A stretch of 64,000 bases of DNA from the NCBI RefSeq assembly GCF_003352045.1, contig NZ_CP025815.1, forward strand, positions 1,488,001 through 1,552,000, read 5' to 3'. The notes under the pieces were generated by a model. The model ran no database searches and was not told where the DNA came from. It saw only the letters and a program-made list of their open reading frames with translations. Positions 44,997 to 53,648 of this stretch are shown piece by piece. The position numbers and the translations under genes were made by a program. The DNA comes from Sulfitobacter sp. JL08. GTDB taxonomy: Bacteria > Pseudomonadota > Alphaproteobacteria > Rhodobacterales > Rhodobacteraceae. The first letter of the stretch is position 1; every line of letters begins with the position of its first letter.

Positions 44997-47036
44997 TTAT
45001 TCAGTCAGGAACCACTGCGACGGACGGTAGGGGTACGTCCGGTAATAGGCATAAGATGCGGTCTTGAACGGCGTGGTATTCTTCAACGATGACGAAAAGT
45101 AGATCGGCTTCTGTTCTTTCACCGTGCCGATGAACAGCAGGTTGCCGGTCATGTTCTCGACCAGTTTCAGGCCCAAAGCGTCTGATTCAGGTGTGCCCAC
45201 CGGGGTGGCCTGAAACGCTTTGATGTCTTCCATCATCTCGTACACATACTCTGGCGGTTTCACACCGGCAGTGCCTTCGGATTGCACGTATTCGCCCCAC
45301 AACATGGCTGTGCGCATGTTGAAATAGTTGTCAAACGGGGGAATGAAGATTTCCGCGTTGCCCAGAACGACAGCCAGCGGCACGCTTTTCTCGTACATCG
45401 TGACATCCAGCTGGTTCGAGGACTGCGCCGAACGGTATTCGTCGGTTGTGACCTCTTTCACGGTGTTGTCGATGCCAACATCGCGCCAGTTCTGACCAAC
45501 CAGTTCGACGATCTTGATCGACATGCCCTGGGTGGCAACCTGAAGGTTCAGTGTCAGCTTGTCGCCATTGGGCAGTTCGCGCATGCCGTCACCATCGGTA
45601 TCGACCATGCCAACCTCGTCCAGCAGCGAATTCGCCATATCGGGATCGAACTGCGCATAGTGCTGTTCCCACTCTGCCGGAACAAAGCTGGGTGTCGGCG
45701 AAAACCCGATATACTGCTGGGGTTCGCCAAGGCCGAACATCGCGACTTCGTTGATTTCGTCGCGGTTCATGGCGACAGACATCGCCTGACGGAACCGCAG
45801 ATCACCAAACACCTTGCGCTTTTCAAGATCGTCGGACGTGACGTTGAACGCAAAGGTCGGCATCGTGATATCCGGTTTCAGATCGACGACAAAACCGCCC
45901 TTTTCCTGATTTTCCAGCAGCAGAGGCACATAGTCGATTTGCAGGGCCTGCGCCTTGTAATCAACTTCGCCGTTGACCAGCTTCAAAAGACGCACTTCGC
46001 TTTCGCCAACAAAGATCTCGTCCATCTCGTTGATATAGGGAAGCTGGTTACCGGCCGTATCGACCATATAGAAATACGGGTTGGCAACGAACTGGCGGCC
46101 TTCGGTGGTTTCCGAAATCACGATGTGGCTTTCCAGTGTAGGCGCCGCATCAAGGGGCAGGTTGGCAACCTTGTCAGGGTGCGACAGCATCGGTGTCGGT
46201 GTGTCCATCCAGTCGGAACTGCCGTAATAGGCCTTGACCACGTCATAGCCGCTTTCGAAACCGGCCGCCTGTGCCAAAGCATCGGCGTCAGGGTTGATCG
46301 CGGGGTGGAACTGGCCGAGAAAATGCTTGGGCTGAAAACCTTGGGCATAATGGTTGGCAAAGTGCGCCAGAAAGCCGGGTTTTGGCGACGGCATGTTAAA
46401 GCGCACGGTTTGCGCATCAATGACATCAACCGTCATCGGTTCGCCACCGGCCAGCACATAGTCTTTCGGGCTTTCGATCACATTCGGATCAAGCGCCAGA
46501 TTCTCGTACCAGAATTCAACGTCTTCCGCGCCAAAGGGTTGTCCGTCGGACCATTTGTGGCCTTCGCGCAGAACAAAGGTCAGCTGCGTGAAATCGTCGT
46601 TCCATGACCAGCTTTTTGCAACGTTGGGCACAATTGTCGTAAGATCATCGGCATAGCGCACAAGGTTTACGTGGCGGACCGACATAAAGTCGGATGTGCC
46701 GGCTTCGGTCGCGTTGGACAGGGCGTTGAACATCCCGCCATAGGTGCCGATCATCTCATAAGGTGCGACAACCAGCGGTTCCGAGGGCAGGCGGTCTGCC
46801 AGCGCGGGCACCTCCGGATTGCCGCGAATACGGCTGTTCAAGGCCGCGATATCGGGGTTTTCGGAAAACTCCATCGTGCAGTCTGCAAGGCTTTGAATTT
46901 CGGCCAGTTCGTATTGCTGGGGGTACGCGCCCGCAGCAACACCCATCGGGTCCGCAACGGTAACAGCCGGGCAGGCCGCCATCGCTGCGCCCGAAAAGGC
47001 AAACAGCGCCGCACTGGACAGTAATAATCTCTTCAT
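44997..47036 (-). CDS. ABC substrate-binding protein, large OppA/AgpA-like
   Basis: 679 residues from MKRLLLSSAALFAFSGAAMA (start at 47036, AAGGAG site); a longer in-frame start at 47345 would destroy the signal peptide. Much longer than OppA/DppA (about 530) and close in size to binding proteins of this class that take up oligosaccharides or glycosides in alphaproteobacteria (AgpA type). SBP_bac_5 features include TFVLREGHKWSDGQPF, and FRQAMSVAMNRDEI. A calcium-type loop DTDGDGMREL occurs near residue 540. Ligand could be a peptide, an oligosaccharide or a glycosylated compound. First gene of the minus-strand cluster. Confidence 0.85.
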   Translation of the reverse strand: MKRLLLSSAALFAFSGAAMAACPAVTVADPMGVAAGAYPQQYELAEIQSLADCTMEFSENPDIAALNSRIRGNPEVPALADRLPSEPLVVAPYEMIGTYGGMFNALSNATEAGTSDFMSVRHVNLVRYADDLTTIVPNVAKSWSWNDDFTQLTFVLREGHKWSDGQPFGAEDVEFWYENLALDPNVIESPKDYVLAGGEPMTVDVIDAQTVRFNMPSPKPGFLAHFANHYAQGFQPKHFLGQFHPAINPDADALAQAAGFESGYDVVKAYYGSSDWMDTPTPMLSHPDKVANLPLDAAPTLESHIVISETTEGRQFVANPYFYMVDTAGNQLPYINEMDEIFVGESEVRLLKLVNGEVDYKAQALQIDYVPLLLENQEKGGFVVDLKPDITMPTFAFNVTSDDLEKRKVFGDLRFRQAMSVAMNRDEINEVAMFGLGEPQQYIGFSPTPSFVPAEWEQHYAQFDPDMANSLLDEVGMVDTDGDGMRELPNGDKLTLNLQVATQGMSIKIVELVGQNWRDVGIDNTVKEVTTDEYRSAQSSNQLDVTMYEKSVPLAVVLGNAEIFIPPFDNYFNMRTAMLWGEYVQSEGTAGVKPPEYVYEMMEDIKAFQATPVGTPESDALGLKLVENMTGNLLFIGTVKEQKPIYFSSSLKNTTPFKTASYAYYRTYPYRPSQWFLTE

Positions 47037-47484
47037 CGGTGTCTTCTCCTTGTTGGTTTTCTTTTCGCTGTCCCGCCAGGACAGCCCGGGCATTTTCGCC
47101 CTTATTGTCATGAAAAAATGCTGCTTCGATGTGTTGCGCTTAAAGGGAGTTTCCAAAATTTTTGTGACGCAGGCTAATGATGTCCCATTTCCGTCAGGCT
47201 GAACGTTTTGGTCAACGCTAAATGTGAGTCTCTTCATGTCGTGCAGTATCCCCCAAGGCACCTTGGAACAGATTGCCCGAAAATACATCAACTTTCTGTA
47301 AGACTTGTGCAGTTTGTGATAAAAGCTTTGGGCTTGGGCCGGCATTTGTCATCGCAAGGCTTTCCGGTTCAGCGCAGGGCATCAGGGATCAAGCGTCGGG
47401 CAATCGCCGGCATGTGTAAAATCGCTAAATGATATTGTTTGATAGGTTTTGCTTATGGGTTGGGCTGCGTCGCACGATCCTGTC
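47037..47484. other. Non-coding region upstream of the Opp-like operon
   Basis: About 450 bp between the OppA-like start and the puuD stop. No gene-like frame is convincing. It must hold the main promoter of the long minus-strand cluster; I see AT-rich patches (near 47140-47165 and 47415-47455) but no clear promoter match. TTGTTTGAT at about 47435-47443 repeats one arm of the dyad at 16111-16138 without its partner. No T-run terminator for puuD is evident; only a short TCCTG/CAGGA hairpin at its stop. Confidence 0.55.
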
Positions 47485-48714
47485 TCAGGATTTGCCCGCG
47501 CGATACCATGCGATGATCTTGCGGCGGTCTTCGGGGGGCAGATCGGTAATGTTGGCAGGCGGCATGGCGTGGCTGACACCGGCCTGCAAATAGATATCGC
47601 GCGCATGTTTGGTAATGTCGGATGTGGTTTCCAGAAACACACCTTTGGGCGCCCAGTGCATGCCTTCCCACACCGGTTCGCGCGCATGGCACATGGAACA
47701 GCGCCCCAGCACGATATCTTGCGCTTCTTCAAACCCTGCGGCATCGGCAAACCGGGCTTCATGCGGCGTCAGCGCGCGCGCCTCGGCGTCTTCATAACTG
47801 TCATGGCCGGGCATGGTGGACAGCCACGCGATCAGAATGAACAACAGCACCGTCACTGCCCATGTCCAGTGCGGGCCTTTGCCGGTGGCGTGCATGGTGT
47901 TGAAATAGTGCCGGATGGTCACCCCGGTCAGAAAGATGATGCTGGCAATCAGCCAACTGTACTGGGTTCCGAAGGCCAGCGGATAGTGGTTGGACAGCAT
48001 CAGAAAAATCACCGGCAGTGTCAGGTAATTGTTATGGGTCGACCGAAGTTTTGCGATCTTGCCGTATTTCGGGTCGGGCGTGCGTCCCGCCTTGAGATCG
48101 GCAACCACAACGCGCTGGTTGGGCATGATGATCAAAAACACGTTCGCCGTCATGATTGTGGCGGTGAACGCCCCCAGATGCAGAAGTGCGGCGCGCCCCG
48201 TGAATATCTGGTTATAACCCCACGACATGATCACCAGCAGCACAAACAACAGTAGCATCAGTGCCGTCGGGCGTTCGCCCAGGCCGGATTTGCAAAGAAA
48301 GTCGTAAACGATCCAGCCGATTGTCAGGGAAGCGGCCGAAATCAGGATGGCCTGCCACACCGCCAGATCGGCCTTGTTCGCGTCAATCAGATAGAGTTCG
48401 GCGCCGACCCAGTAGACGATCATCAACAAGGCTGCCCCTGACAGCCATGTGGCATAGCTTTCCCATTTGAACCAGATCAGGTGGTCGGGCATCTGGTCGG
48501 GGGCAACCAGATATTTCTGGATGTGGTAAAACCCGCCGCCATGGACCTGCCATTCCTCGCCATGCGCACCCTTGGGCAGATGCGGGGATTTGCGCAGGCC
48601 CAGATCAAGCGCCACAAAATAGAAAGACGATCCGATCCAAGCAATAGCAGTGATCACGTGCAGCCAGCGCACGGCAAAGCCCAGCCAGTCCCAGATGATT
48701 GCCAGATCGTACAT
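47485..48714 (-). CDS. puuD: Urate hydroxylase, membrane type with cytochrome c domain
   Basis: 409 residues from MYDLAIIWDWLG (a start 9 codons earlier is possible). Oxidises urate to 5-hydroxyisourate. N-terminal membrane part (DUF989-type urate oxidase) with about eight helices and conserved HVITAIAWIGSSFYFVALDLG; C-terminal cytochrome c domain with CSMCH (residues 339-343) and Met384 in HAMPPAN as likely axial ligand. Electrons can thus pass to the respiratory chain instead of making peroxide. Divergent from a LysR gene and part of a urate cluster with uraH, allA and a permease. Confidence 0.92.
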   Translation of the reverse strand: MYDLAIIWDWLGFAVRWLHVITAIAWIGSSFYFVALDLGLRKSPHLPKGAHGEEWQVHGGGFYHIQKYLVAPDQMPDHLIWFKWESYATWLSGAALLMIVYWVGAELYLIDANKADLAVWQAILISAASLTIGWIVYDFLCKSGLGERPTALMLLLFVLLVIMSWGYNQIFTGRAALLHLGAFTATIMTANVFLIIMPNQRVVVADLKAGRTPDPKYGKIAKLRSTHNNYLTLPVIFLMLSNHYPLAFGTQYSWLIASIIFLTGVTIRHYFNTMHATGKGPHWTWAVTVLLFILIAWLSTMPGHDSYEDAEARALTPHEARFADAAGFEEAQDIVLGRCSMCHAREPVWEGMHWAPKGVFLETTSDITKHARDIYLQAGVSHAMPPANITDLPPEDRRKIIAWYRAGKS

Positions 48715-48757
48715 GCCTTGCCCTCCGCTTTCGTCCGGCACACCCTAGCCAGACGCG

Positions 48758-48806
48758 CGTTTATTCTGTATTCCCATATATTGCCAAGCTGTATCAAAAA
48801 TAAACG
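48758..48806. promoter_or_regulatory. Inverted repeat in the puuD/LysR divergent promoter
   Basis: CGTTTATT (48758-48765) and AATAAACG (48799-48806) with a 33-bp AT-rich spacer, ending 14 bp before the LysR start. LysR-type regulators often bind a recognition and an activation site at this distance, so this is a plausible autoregulatory region. Confidence 0.45.
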
Positions 48807-48820
48807 AACAATAACGATCA

Positions 48821-49753
48821 ATGTCGTATCTTGATAACATCCGCACCTTCGTGCGCGTCTATGAACTGGGCAGTATGTCTGCGGCGGGGCGCGATCTGCG
48901 TATTTCACCTGCGGTCACGTCCTCGCGTATTTCCCAACTGGAAGAGCACCTGAGCGTGCGTCTGTTCCAGCGTACAACCCGCAGCTTGACACCTACGGCG
49001 CAGGGGCAGGCGTTTTACGGCGGGGCTTGCGCCGTGCTCGAGGCAGTGGAAACCGCAGAGGCGTTGGTGATGGACATGACGGACAACCCCAAGGGGCTGT
49101 TGCACGTGGCCGCGCCGCTGGGGGTCGGGCGGCGGTTGATCGCGCCGCATGTGCCGGAATTTGCGAATGAATATCCGATGGTCGACGTGCGCTTGCGCCT
49201 GACCGACCGCAAGGTGGATATTACGGCCGAAGGGCTGGACGTGGCGTTTTTTCTGGGCCAGCCCGAAGACAGCAATCTGCGCATTCGCCCGATTGCGGAT
49301 TGCCAGAGGGTGCTGTGTGCCGCGCCCGACTATATCGCACGCCGCGGCAACCCGGCCAATGGCAGCGCCCTGATCGAGGGCAAGCACGAATGTCTGAACC
49401 TGCGCTTTCCCGGCGCGACCGAATTCCAGTGGCGGCTGATCACAAAGGACGGGCCGCGCAAATTCGCGGTCAGTGGCCGGCTGGAATCCGATGATGGCGA
49501 TGTGCTGACAGATTGGGCGCTGGACGGGCAGGGGATCGCCATGAAACCGGTGTTCGAAGTGGCGGAACACCTGAAGGCCGGGCGTTTGGTACCCGTGGCG
49601 CAAGACACGCCGCCGGTGCCGATCCAGATGGCGTGCCTTTACACGCACCGCCGCCATCAGGACCCCAAAACGCGCCTGTTCATGGAATTCATGACAGATC
49701 GTGTGCGCGTGGCCGTACGCGCATCAGAAGCGGTGTTTCAACTGCCCCGGTAA
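48821..49753 (+). CDS. LysR-family transcriptional regulator
   Basis: 310 residues. N-terminal helix-turn-helix (about 1-60: [20 protein letters not shown], then [16 protein letters not shown]) and a substrate-binding domain to about 300. Divergent from puuD and flanked by uraH, so it probably regulates purine use, with urate or a ring-opened product as effector. The last 16 bp overlap the end of the convergent uraH gene. Confidence 0.9.
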   Translation: MSYLDNIRTFVRVYELGSMSAAGRDLRISPAVTSSRISQLEEHLSVRLFQRTTRSLTPTAQGQAFYGGACAVLEAVETAEALVMDMTDNPKGLLHVAAPLGVGRRLIAPHVPEFANEYPMVDVRLRLTDRKVDITAEGLDVAFFLGQPEDSNLRIRPIADCQRVLCAAPDYIARRGNPANGSALIEGKHECLNLRFPGATEFQWRLITKDGPRKFAVSGRLESDDGDVLTDWALDGQGIAMKPVFEVAEHLKAGRLVPVAQDTPPVPIQMACLYTHRRHQDPKTRLFMEFMTDRVRVAVRASEAVFQLPR

Positions 49754-50091
49754 GTGGAATAGCCGAATGGCGACAACAGCAACGGCACATGGTAATGCGC
49801 CGCCTTTGACATGCCAAAGCGCAGCGGGATCACGTCCAGAAACCGCGGTTCTTCCGATGGGGTGCCAGTGCCGTCCAGATAGCTGCCGGCATAGAACCGC
49901 AATTCGTAGATGCCGGCTGAAAATTCGCCCGCAGGCAGAATATGTTCGTTTGTCCGCCCGTCGGCATTGGTGCGTAAGGTACGCAGATGCGTCGCGCGTT
50001 CATTATCGATCCGGTAAAGTTCGATTGTCATGCCTTCGGCCGGGCATCCGCGCGCGGTATCCAGAACATGGGTTGTCAAATATCCGGTCAT
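49738..50091 (-). CDS. uraH: 5-hydroxyisourate hydrolase (transthyretin-like)
   Basis: 117 residues, the normal length. Hydrolyses 5-hydroxyisourate, product of PuuD, to OHCU. N-terminal [14 protein letters not shown] with catalytic His8, a middle [13 protein letters not shown], and the C-terminal STYRGS tetrapeptide signature that separates this enzyme from transthyretin. Cytoplasmic, no signal peptide. Convergent overlap with the LysR gene. Confidence 0.94.
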   Translation of the reverse strand: MTGYLTTHVLDTARGCPAEGMTIELYRIDNERATHLRTLRTNADGRTNEHILPAGEFSAGIYELRFYAGSYLDGTGTPSEEPRFLDVIPLRFGMSKAAHYHVPLLLSPFGYSTYRGS

Positions 50092-50260
50092 AGCCTGCCC
50101 TTTCGATATGTCGCCATCACTCTGCCAATCCGTACGCCAAAAGGCAAAGCCGCGATTGAATTACAGTGTTTCGTGTTTTTTTTGATAAAGATTCTGATTG
50201 TTTTGAAATATGGTAGGGTGCAGTGAAGCGCAAGAATTCCAACCGCAGGGCCAGACCGCA

Positions 50261-50743
50261 GTGACATCCTCTATACGCATCCAGCCGCTGAATGCCGAAA
50301 GGTTCGCCCCCTTTGGCGATGTGCTGGAATGTGAGGGCGCGCCGGACAAATTGATCAATCAGGGCCGGTGCGGGCGGTATCACGACCGCGCAAAACTTGA
50401 TTTCGGGGATGGGCGCGCGGGCATCAGCATGTTTCGCGCACAGATCCGCGCGCTGCCCTACACATTGGACATGGTCGAACGTCACCCCGATGGCAGTCAG
50501 GCGTTTATTCCGCTGGGGACCGATCCGTTTCTGGTGATCGTCGCGCCTGATCAGGGCGGCGTTCCGGCGACACCGCTGGCGTTTCTCACGGCTGCGGGGC
50601 AGGGCATCAACCTGCACCGCAACATATGGCACGGCGTGCTGACACCCCTTGCGGGCAATGGCATTTTTGCCGTGATCGACCGGATCGGGGCCGGCGCGAA
50701 TTTGCAGGAGTACTGGTTCGAAACCCCATACACCGTTGACTAA
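50261..50743 (+). CDS. allA: Ureidoglycolate lyase
   Basis: 160 residues from a GTG at 50261 (AGGG site); an upstream in-frame start at 50210 is less likely because AllA proteins begin near the IRIQPLNAERFAPFGDVLE segment. Splits ureidoglycolate into glyoxylate and urea, the last step of the allantoin route. FIPLGTDPFLVIVAP and the ending INLHRNIWHGVLTPL with a metal-site-like His are family landmarks; the length is standard. Divergent from uraH and 50 bp upstream of the permease gene. Confidence 0.88.
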   Translation: MTSSIRIQPLNAERFAPFGDVLECEGAPDKLINQGRCGRYHDRAKLDFGDGRAGISMFRAQIRALPYTLDMVERHPDGSQAFIPLGTDPFLVIVAPDQGGVPATPLAFLTAAGQGINLHRNIWHGVLTPLAGNGIFAVIDRIGAGANLQEYWFETPYTVD

Positions 50744-50793
50744 AAACAAGTGCGGCCAGAAAGGCCGGACAGAAACCAACAGGGACACTCCAA

Positions 50794-52227
50794 ATGACAG
50801 ATACATCCATCGGCACGCCGGAACAGTTGCGCGATCCGGATTATACGCCCGCGCTGCACAAGGCCATTCCACTGGGCATCCAGCATGTGCTGGCCATGTT
50901 CGTATCCAACGTGACACCGGCGATCATCATCGCGGGGGCCGCAGGGTTTGGGTTCGGTTCGGATGCCGGCGCGCAGGGCTTTCCGGACATGACCTACCTG
51001 ATCCAGATGTCTATGCTGTTTGCCGGTATCGCGACGCTGTTCCAGACCATCGGCATGGGGCCGGTGGGGGCGCGGTTGCCGATTGTGCAGGGGACCAGTT
51101 TCGCCTTTATCCCGATCATGGTCCCACTGGTCGCAGGCAAAGGGGTCGAGGCATTGCCCGCCCTGTTCGGCGGCGTGCTGATCGGCGGGGTGTTCCACGC
51201 ACTGCTGGGCACGGTGATCGGCAAAATCCGTTTTGCCCTGCCGCCGCTTGTGACCGGTCTGGTGGTCACGATGATCGGTCTGGCGCTGGTCAAGGTCGGT
51301 ATCCAGTATGCCGCCGGTGGTGTTCCCGCGATCGACAAGCCTGAATACGGCAGTCTGCTGAACTGGTCCGCTGCGCTGGTGGTCATCTTTGTCACGCTGG
51401 GCCTGAAATTCTATGCCCGTGGAATGCTGGCGGTATCGGCCGTGGTGATCGGGATCATCGTGGGATATGCCTATGCGCTGGTCGTGGGTATGGTCACGTT
51501 CGATGCGATCGCAACCAGCTGGGGGCGCGCCGCGGCGCTGCAATTGCCGGTACCGTTCAAATACGGGTTCGAATTCAGCGTGGCCGCGATCGTCGGGTTC
51601 TGCCTGATGGCGTTCGTGTCGGCGGTGGAAACCGTGGGCGATGTATCGGGGATCACCAAGGGCGGCGCGGGGCGCGAGGCAACGGATCAGGAAATTCAGG
51701 GCGCAACCTATGCCGATGGTGTGGGCAGTGCGGTGGCCGGTATCTTTGGCGGCTTTCCAAACACCTCGTTCAGCCAGAATGTCGGCCTGATCGCCATGAC
51801 CGGCGTGATGAGCCGCCACGTTGTGACAATTGGTGCGGTTTTTCTGATCCTGTGCGGGCTGGTGCCCAAGGTCGGCGCGGTAATCCGCACAATTCCCATC
51901 GAAGTGTTGGGCGGCGGTGTCATCGTGATGTTCGGCATGGTCGTGGCCGCGGGGATCTCGATGTTGTCGGATGTGAACTGGAACCGGCGCAACATGGTAA
52001 TTTTCGCGATTTCCCTGTCCGTCGGGCTGGGCCTGCAACTGGACCCGAAGGCGGTGCAATACCTGCCTGATGCGCTGCGTATTCTGATGACGTCGGGCCT
52101 GTTGCCCGCCGCGCTGATCGCCATCGTGCTGAACCTGATGCTGCCCGAAGAGCTAAGCGGCGAGTCGACCGAAGAAGTTTCGGGCGGGTTGGCAGGCCAC
52201 GCCAAAGGATCGCTGTCCGACCACTAG
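50794..52227 (+). CDS. NCS2-family nucleobase permease, likely urate/xanthine
   Basis: 477 residues, about 14 hydrophobic segments. TM1 contains GIQHVLAMFVSNVTPAII with the conserved His of NCS2 carriers. The substrate loop SFSQNVGLIAMTGVMSRHVV matches the QN-x-G pattern of urate/xanthine members rather than uracil ones. Fits a urate uptake role beside puuD, uraH and allA. Its stop overlaps the convergent kinase stop by 4 bp. Confidence 0.9.
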   Translation: MTDTSIGTPEQLRDPDYTPALHKAIPLGIQHVLAMFVSNVTPAIIIAGAAGFGFGSDAGAQGFPDMTYLIQMSMLFAGIATLFQTIGMGPVGARLPIVQGTSFAFIPIMVPLVAGKGVEALPALFGGVLIGGVFHALLGTVIGKIRFALPPLVTGLVVTMIGLALVKVGIQYAAGGVPAIDKPEYGSLLNWSAALVVIFVTLGLKFYARGMLAVSAVVIGIIVGYAYALVVGMVTFDAIATSWGRAAALQLPVPFKYGFEFSVAAIVGFCLMAFVSAVETVGDVSGITKGGAGREATDQEIQGATYADGVGSAVAGIFGGFPNTSFSQNVGLIAMTGVMSRHVVTIGAVFLILCGLVPKVGAVIRTIPIEVLGGGVIVMFGMVVAAGISMLSDVNWNRRNMVIFAISLSVGLGLQLDPKAVQYLPDALRILMTSGLLPAALIAIVLNLMLPEELSGESTEEVSGGLAGHAKGSLSDH

Positions 52228-53648
52228 GGGCTGACGGTGCCAAAAGCCTGCACCGCATCGCGCGCGGCGCGAAACCGGTTCTGAAACGCGGGGGGCTGCC
52301 CCCGCGTTTTGATCGTCTGGCCCTGCAACGGCGTATCGATCTCGCCCCCCGCCGCCTCGGCGGCCAGCATGGCGGTGCCCATCGCTGTCAGTTCTGCTTC
52401 GTCGGATACGATCACATCACGGTTCAGCGCATCCGCCAGAAACGCGCAGAAATAGGGGTTTGCCGACAATCCGCCGTCAATCGACACGGTGCGCGCCAGC
52501 GGTTGCAACGCCTCGATCACCTGCACCACTTCGGCCATGCGAAAGGCCACGCCCTCCAGCACGGCCTGCATCATGTCACCCTTCGTCGTGTCCAGCGCCA
52601 ACCCCATCCACGCCCCGCGCGCATGCCGGTCCCAGTGAGGGCAGGCCAGACCGGACAGCGCCGGAACAAAGGCCAATCCACGCGCAATTGCGGGATCGGC
52701 GTCAAAACGGTTGATGGTGTCGAACCCGTCAAACAGGCCCAGCCCCTGCGCCCAGTTGATCGCCGAGGATGCCGCATAAACGCCGCCATCCAGCGCATAG
52801 GTCGGTGGTTCGCCCGTTTTTTGCCATGCCACCGTGGGCAGCGGCCCGCCGGCACTGCGGATCAGGGCCGGGCCGGTCACGCTTAGGGCAAACGCGCCGG
52901 TGCCGAACGTGATCTTGGTATCCCCGGCCGCACGGCAGCGATGCCCGTAAAGCGCCGCCTGCTGGTCCACGATGCTGGCGCGCAATGTCAGGTCGGTACC
53001 TTCAAGAAGGCCCAGATCGCCATTTGTAGGAACAATCCGGGGCAGGGCACTGACCGGCACGCCAAACAGGTCACATAAATCCTCGTCCCACTTGCAACTG
53101 TCCAGTGCCATCAAGGATGTGCGAGAGGCGGTTGTCGGATCGGTTTCAAAGCGGTTGCACAAGCGGTCGCGAAAATAGGCATCCGTTGTCCCCAGCCGCA
53201 ATGTCCCCTTGGCCGCAAGGGTCTTTGCCGCGGGCACGTTGCGCATGATCCAGCCCAGTTTCGAGGCGGAAAAATAGGCATCAATTGGCAGCCCCGCGCG
53301 CTGCATGACCAGATCGGCATGATCCGCCAGTGCAACCAGTCCGGGCGCGGTGCGATCATCCTGCCAGACGATCACGGGGCAGATGGGTTCCCCTGTCTCG
53401 CCATCCCACGCCAGACAGCTTTCGCCCTGATTGGCCAGCCCCACCGCGGTGATCCCGTCCACGCCCTGCGCCGCCGCAAGACAGGCGCGCAGGTTGTCCA
53501 GCAGTTCGCCCGCATCATGTTCCACGTGGCCCGGCGCGGGATAGATCTGGCGGTGTTGCACCGAATGCAACAACTGTGCCGACCCGTCTTGCGACACCAG
53601 AACCGCACGGGTGCTGGTGGTGCCCTGATCTATGGCCAGTGTTTTCAT
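52224..53648 (-). CDS. FGGY-family kinase, glycerol-kinase-like with altered glycerol site
   Basis: 474 residues. ATP-dependent polyol kinase. N-terminal phosphate loop AIDQGTTSTRAVL, VIVWQDDRT, FSASKLGWIM with Tyr125, ADP-binding GTGAFALS and the catalytic base candidate Asp228 in VDQQAALYGHR all match glycerol kinase. However the glycerol-contacting NQRE of GlpK is here NQGE (Gln74-Gly75-Glu76): the arginine is gone. The length is a little short of GlpK (about 500). So it may phosphorylate a different polyol. Overlaps the next gene of the operon (ATGA, 53645-53648). Confidence 0.85.
   Translation of the reverse strand: MKTLAIDQGTTSTRAVLVSQDGSAQLLHSVQHRQIYPAPGHVEHDAGELLDNLRACLAAAQGVDGITAVGLANQGESCLAWDGETGEPICPVIVWQDDRTAPGLVALADHADLVMQRAGLPIDAYFSASKLGWIMRNVPAAKTLAAKGTLRLGTTDAYFRDRLCNRFETDPTTASRTSLMALDSCKWDEDLCDLFGVPVSALPRIVPTNGDLGLLEGTDLTLRASIVDQQAALYGHRCRAAGDTKITFGTGAFALSVTGPALIRSAGGPLPTVAWQKTGEPPTYALDGGVYAASSAINWAQGLGLFDGFDTINRFDADPAIARGLAFVPALSGLACPHWDRHARGAWMGLALDTTKGDMMQAVLEGVAFRMAEVVQVIEALQPLARTVSIDGGLSANPYFCAFLADALNRDVIVSDEAELTAMGTAMLAAEAAGGEIDTPLQGQTIKTRGQPPAFQNRFRAARDAVQAFGTVSP

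Noticed and set aside
50176-50183. T8 run between uraH and allA as a terminator
   Set aside because: No stem precedes it on either strand; it is just part of an AT-rich divergent promoter gap.
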